Below the pieces are notes generated by a model. It had not been told where the DNA came from and ran no database searches. It was given only the letters and a program-made list of their open reading frames with translations. Both the position numbers and the translations under genes were made by a program. This document shows positions 60,786 through 64,000 of a DNA stretch of 64,000 bases, piece by piece (the first letter of the stretch is position 1; every line of letters starts with the position of its first letter). Source of the stretch: JAVVHH01 sp032249615 (GTDB taxonomy: Bacteria; Pseudomonadota; Alphaproteobacteria; Acetobacterales; Acetobacteraceae); NCBI GenBank assembly GCA_032249615.1, contig JAVVHH010000001.1, positions 1 to 64,000 of the forward strand. Reading direction: 5' to 3'.

Positions 60786-61522
60786 TGTTTCGGCTCGATG
60801 GCAAATCCGCTTTGGTCACCGGCGCCTCTGGCGGAATCGGTGCGGCAATCGCCCGCGCCCTGCACGCCCAAGGCGCGGCGGTGGCGCTGTCCGGCACCCG
60901 GCGGGACGCGCTCGAAGCCCTTGCGGCGGAGTTGGCAGACCGCGTTGCCGTATGCCCGGCGGACTTGCGCGAAGCCGGCGCCGCCGACGGGCTGATTGCG
61001 GCGGCCGAGGCGGCGTGCGGCCCGCTCGGGATTCTGGTCAACAATGCGGGGCTCACGCGGGATGGGCTGGCAATGCGGATGAAGGACGAGGATTGGGCCA
61101 CCGTGCTCGATGTCGACCTCGCCGCCCCGTTCCGGCTGGCCCGGGCCAGCCTGCGCGGCATGCTGAAGCGCCGCGCCGGGCGGATCATCGGGATCGGCAG
61201 CGTCGTCGGCACGACCGGCAATGGCGGGCAGGCAAACTATGCGGCGGCCAAGGCCGGGCTGGTCGGCATGAGCAAGGCGCTTGCCCAGGAGGTCGGCAGC
61301 CGCGGCGTCACCGTCAACGTGGTGGCGCCGGGCTTCATCGAAACCGCGATGACCGAGGCGTTGGGTGCCGAGCAACGGGCGCGGCTGCTGGGCGGGATCC
61401 CGCTCGGCCGCACCGGTACCCCGGCCGATGTCGCGGCGGCCGTCGTTTATCTGGCGTCCGACGAAGCGGCGTGGATCACCGGGACCGTGCTTCACGTCAA
61501 CGGCGGAATGGCAATGGTTTAG
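60785..61522 (+). CDS. fabG: 3-oxoacyl-ACP reductase FabG
   Basis: A 245-residue SDR that reduces 3-ketoacyl-ACP. It has the NADPH motif T-G-A-S-G-G-I-G (12-19), N-N-A-G at 86-89 and the triad Ser139, Tyr152, Lys156. The ATG overlaps the fabD stop. The frame is open upstream through fabD but that is out of frame with it. The gene is followed by a 123-base gap before acpP that may hold a separate promoter, though none stands out. Confidence 0.95.
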   Translation: MFRLDGKSALVTGASGGIGAAIARALHAQGAAVALSGTRRDALEALAAELADRVAVCPADLREAGAADGLIAAAEAACGPLGILVNNAGLTRDGLAMRMKDEDWATVLDVDLAAPFRLARASLRGMLKRRAGRIIGIGSVVGTTGNGGQANYAAAKAGLVGMSKALAQEVGSRGVTVNVVAPGFIETAMTEALGAEQRARLLGGIPLGRTGTPADVAAAVVYLASDEAAWITGTVLHVNGGMAMV

Positions 61523-61645
61523 CCATGGCCGCCGTCGCGCGCTCGGCTGCCTTGGCGCGGCGTTGAGAACCATGTTATGCGCCACGGCTTCCGGCGCGCT
61601 GTGCCGTGCGTCGCACCTTTTCGAACAGCGGAATCAGAGGATCAG

Positions 61646-61885
61646 ATGAGCGAAGTTGCCGACCGGGTTAAGAAGATCGTCGTCGAGCACCTGGGCGTCG
61701 AGGAAAGCAAGGTTACGCCCGAGGCGTCGTTCATCGACGACCTCGGTGCGGACAGCCTCGACACGGTCGAGCTGGTAATGGCTTTCGAAGAGGCCTTCAG
61801 CGTTGAGATTCCCGAAGATGCCGCCGAGAAGATCGGCACCGTGAAGGACGCGATCGATTTCATCGAGAAGCAGAAGGCGGCCTAA
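61646..61885 (+). CDS. acpP: Acyl carrier protein AcpP
   Basis: A 79-residue acidic protein with Ser37 in G-A-D-S-L-D-T-V-E-L, the phosphopantetheine attachment site. AGAGG five bases before the ATG fixes the start; an open frame 23 codons upstream is not part of the protein. It carries intermediates for the neighbouring Fab enzymes. Confidence 0.97.
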   Translation: MSEVADRVKKIVVEHLGVEESKVTPEASFIDDLGADSLDTVELVMAFEEAFSVEIPEDAAEKIGTVKDAIDFIEKQKAA

Positions 61886-61918
61886 GCCGACCGGATACCT
61901 GGAACGAGGGGTGTGACG

Positions 61919-63181
61919 ATGCGGCGCGTGGTGGTGACGGGGATGGGTCTGGCCTGTCCTCTCGGCCTCGGCGTGGAACACGTCTGGTCGCGGTTGATCA
62001 ATGGCGACAGCGGGATCACCGCGATCCAGGCCTTCGACACGAAGGAATTGGCCTCCAAGGTGGCCGGCCAGGTGCCCGCCGGTTCCAAGGACGAGAACAA
62101 GCTCGACATCAGCGAGTGGATCCCGGTCAAAGACCAGAAAAAGATGGACCGGTTCATCCATCTCGGCGTCGTGGCTGCGAGCCAAGCCGTCGAGGATAGT
62201 GGATGGGAGCCGCAGACGGAAGAGGACCGCTGGGCGACCGGCGTCATGATCGGGTCCGGCATCGGCGGCCTCGGCATGATCTACGAAGCGTCGGTCATGG
62301 TCTACAATGGCAAGGCGCGCCGCCTGTCGCCCTTCTTCATCCCGTCGGCGCTGATCAACCTGGTTTCCGGTCACGTCTCCATCAAATACGGCTTCAAGGG
62401 CCCGAACCACTCGGCCGTGACGGCCTGCGCCACCGGCGTGCATGCGATCGGCGACGCCGCGCGGCTCATCGGCTTGGGTGATGCCGACGTCATGGTGGCG
62501 GGCGGCGCGGAAGCGGCGGTCAACGAGCTCGGGATTGCCGGGTTCTGCGCCAGTCGTGCGCTCTCGACCGCCTTCAACGACCGTCCGCCGGAAGCCTCCC
62601 GCCCGTGGGACCGCGATCGCGACGGGTTCGTGATGGGCGAGGGGGCCGGCGTTCTGGTGCTCGAGGAGCTCGAGCACGCCAAGGCGCGCGGGGCCAAGAT
62701 CTACGCCGAAGTGTGCGGATACGGGATGTCGGGCGACGCCCACCACATCACGGCGCCCGCCGACGGTCATGACGGCGCGTTCCGGGCCATGCGGGCCGCG
62801 TTCAAGAACGGCCAGCTCAGCCCGGCCGACGTCCAATACATCAACGCGCACGGCACCAGCACCCCGCTCGGGGACGATCTCGAGCTCGAGGCGGTCGAGC
62901 GCATGTTCGGCAGCGCCGCCAGCACGGTCGCCATGTCGTCTACCAAGTCGGCGACCGGACATCTGCTGGGTGCGGCGGGGGCGGTCGAATCGATCTTCTC
63001 GATCCTGGCCATCCGCGACGGCGTCGTGCCGCCCACGCTCAACCTGGACAATCCGAGCCGCGAGAGCGTGATCAATCGGGTGCCGAAGCAAGCCCAGGAA
63101 CGCAAGGTCGACATCGCGCTGTCCAACAGCTTCGGGTTCGGCGGCACCAACGCGAGTATCTTGTTCAAGCGCGCCGCGTAA
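61919..63181 (+). CDS. fabF: 3-oxoacyl-ACP synthase II FabF
   Basis: A 420-residue condensing enzyme with catalytic Cys170 (T-A-C-A-T-G), His in N-A-H-G-T-S-T and His in K-S-A-T-G-H-L-L-G-A-A-G. It elongates acyl-ACP chains. I chose the ATG at 61919, nine bases after GAGG, over a GTG two codons earlier. It lies 33 bases after acpP. Confidence 0.96.
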   Translation: MRRVVVTGMGLACPLGLGVEHVWSRLINGDSGITAIQAFDTKELASKVAGQVPAGSKDENKLDISEWIPVKDQKKMDRFIHLGVVAASQAVEDSGWEPQTEEDRWATGVMIGSGIGGLGMIYEASVMVYNGKARRLSPFFIPSALINLVSGHVSIKYGFKGPNHSAVTACATGVHAIGDAARLIGLGDADVMVAGGAEAAVNELGIAGFCASRALSTAFNDRPPEASRPWDRDRDGFVMGEGAGVLVLEELEHAKARGAKIYAEVCGYGMSGDAHHITAPADGHDGAFRAMRAAFKNGQLSPADVQYINAHGTSTPLGDDLELEAVERMFGSAASTVAMSSTKSATGHLLGAAGAVESIFSILAIRDGVVPPTLNLDNPSRESVINRVPKQAQERKVDIALSNSFGFGGTNASILFKRAA

Positions 63182-63193
63182 GGCGGGGCGCGT

Positions 63194-64000
63194 ATGCGCC
63201 TCCTGATCGGTCTCGGCGCGGGGGCTGCCGTGCTTGCCGCCGCGCTCGCGGGAGCCGCGTTCTACGCGACCAAGGCTTATGACGAGCCAGGTCCACTCGC
63301 GGCCGAGCGTGCTGTCGTCGTCCCGCATGGCGGGCTCGGCGAGATCGCGGCCACGCTGAAAGCGCAGGGCGTGATCCGCGCCCCGTGGCAGTTCGAAGCA
63401 GCCGCCGTGGCGACGCGCGGCAGCGGGGCGTTGAGAGCCGCGGAATATCAGTTCCCGCCGGCGGCAAGCCTGCACCAAGTGCTGGTCGTCCTGCGGACGG
63501 GCAAGCCGGTTCAGCACAAGCTGACGATCGCGGAAGGTCTCACCGCGGTCCAGGTGGTCGCCCTGGTCAGCCGCGCCGACGCGCTGGACGGCCCAACCCC
63601 TGCGATTGCGGAAGGCAGCGTGCTGCCGGAGACGTATGTCTATGAGCGCGGGACGGCGCGGACCGCATTGGTCGGGCGTGCCACCCGGGCGATGGACGCC
63701 GAGCTGGCCAGTGCCTGGTCAACCCGGTCCCCCGACCTGCCGCTCGCAACGCCCCGCGACGCGCTCATCCTGGCCAGCATCGTCGAGCGGGAGACGGCCA
63801 AGCCGGACGAGCGCAAGCTGGTCGCCTCCGTCTACCTGAACCGGCTACGCCGCGGCATGAAGCTGCAATCGGACCCGACCGTCGTCTACGGCGCCAGCAA
63901 CGGGGCTGGCGTGCTCGATCACGGATTGACGCGAGCGGAACTCGACGCGGACGATCCCTATAACAGCTATCGGTATCCCGGGCTGCCCCCCGGACCGATC
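63194..64000 (+). CDS. mltG: Endolytic murein transglycosylase MltG, 5' part only
   Basis: The first 269 codons are visible and the frame is open at the window end. There is one N-terminal transmembrane helix (about 4-24) and then a LysM-like and YceG domain. The catalytic glutamate is in A-S-I-V-E-R-E-T-A, followed by the conserved V-Y-L-N-R-L and L-Q-S-D-P-T-V-V-Y-G. MltG cuts nascent glycan strands in the periplasm. It starts 12 bases after fabF, the usual alphaproteobacterial order. Confidence 0.94.
   Translation, partial: MRLLIGLGAGAAVLAAALAGAAFYATKAYDEPGPLAAERAVVVPHGGLGEIAATLKAQGVIRAPWQFEAAAVATRGSGALRAAEYQFPPAASLHQVLVVLRTGKPVQHKLTIAEGLTAVQVVALVSRADALDGPTPAIAEGSVLPETYVYERGTARTALVGRATRAMDAELASAWSTRSPDLPLATPRDALILASIVERETAKPDERKLVASVYLNRLRRGMKLQSDPTVVYGASNGAGVLDHGLTRAELDADDPYNSYRYPGLPPGPI

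Noticed and set aside
61634..63517. Minus-strand frame of about 630 codons opposite acpP, fabF and mltG
   Set aside because: The plus strand encodes three well-conserved enzymes; the minus frame has no motif.
1..64000. CRISPR arrays, tRNA genes, rRNA genes and intact insertion sequences
   Set aside because: I saw no regularly spaced repeats, no tRNA-like cloverleaf sequences and no intact transposase. This is by reading only, so short tRNAs could be missed.

Overview
This is a high-GC window from what is very probably an alphaproteobacterium. The order of core genes (purF-cvpA-radA, dnaB, rplI-rpsR-rpsF, fabD-fabG-acpP-fabF-mltG), the long tails on S6, S18 and L9, a DUF1489 gene and a GTTC-N7-GTTC SOS-type box all fit that class. 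An Acetobacteraceae or Rhodospirillales host is a guess from gene style only. No rRNA, tRNA or CRISPR array was seen, and there is no gene-free stretch longer than about 200 bases.

Layout. (1) 1-8997: a two-partner secretion locus on the minus strand: TpsB pore, 2159-residue TpsA adhesin with a TPS domain, then a CHAT-type lipoprotein cut by the window edge. (2) 9025-39686: a complete type VI secretion system (T6SS). A minus-strand operon runs from 23730 down to 9025: glucosaminidase, membrane-inserting toxin, immunity protein, vgrG, small unknown protein, PAAR, tagH, tssJ, tssK, tssL, tssM, tagF, PP2C phosphatase. A plus-strand set runs from 23862 to 34445: a C-terminally short second tssM, then tssB, tssC, a tssC paralogue, tagJ, tssE, tssF, tssG. 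A decayed IS110 transposase and a perfect 38-bp palindrome separate these from hcp and clpV (minus strand) and tssA (plus strand). All thirteen core components are present. (3) 39694-44694: a possible regulated unit of an S24/LexA-like repressor, a lipoprotein and a Tat-exported WD40-caspase, with an SOS-type box upstream and a divergent small gene of unknown function. (4) 44696-46934: an isolated phnM, a small exported protein and a DUF1489 protein. (5) 46936-64000: housekeeping genes (purine synthesis, DNA repair, Mla-type lipid transport, replicative helicase, ribosomal proteins, fatty-acid synthesis, MltG), interrupted by a HEPN-type candidate toxin-antitoxin pair between mlaF and radA.

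How it fits together. TssJLM with TssK and the TssEFG baseplate anchor a TssBC sheath around an Hcp tube tipped by VgrG and PAAR; ClpV recycles the sheath. TagH, TagF and the PP2C phosphatase are the usual post-translational switch, but no PpkA kinase lies here. The glucosaminidase, toxin and SUKH-like immunity genes upstream of vgrG look like the payload. The most unusual parts are the payload cassette, the TssM paralogue lacking the TssJ-binding end, the SOS-box/S24/caspase unit, and the tandem 13-bp repeat abutting the fabD promoter.
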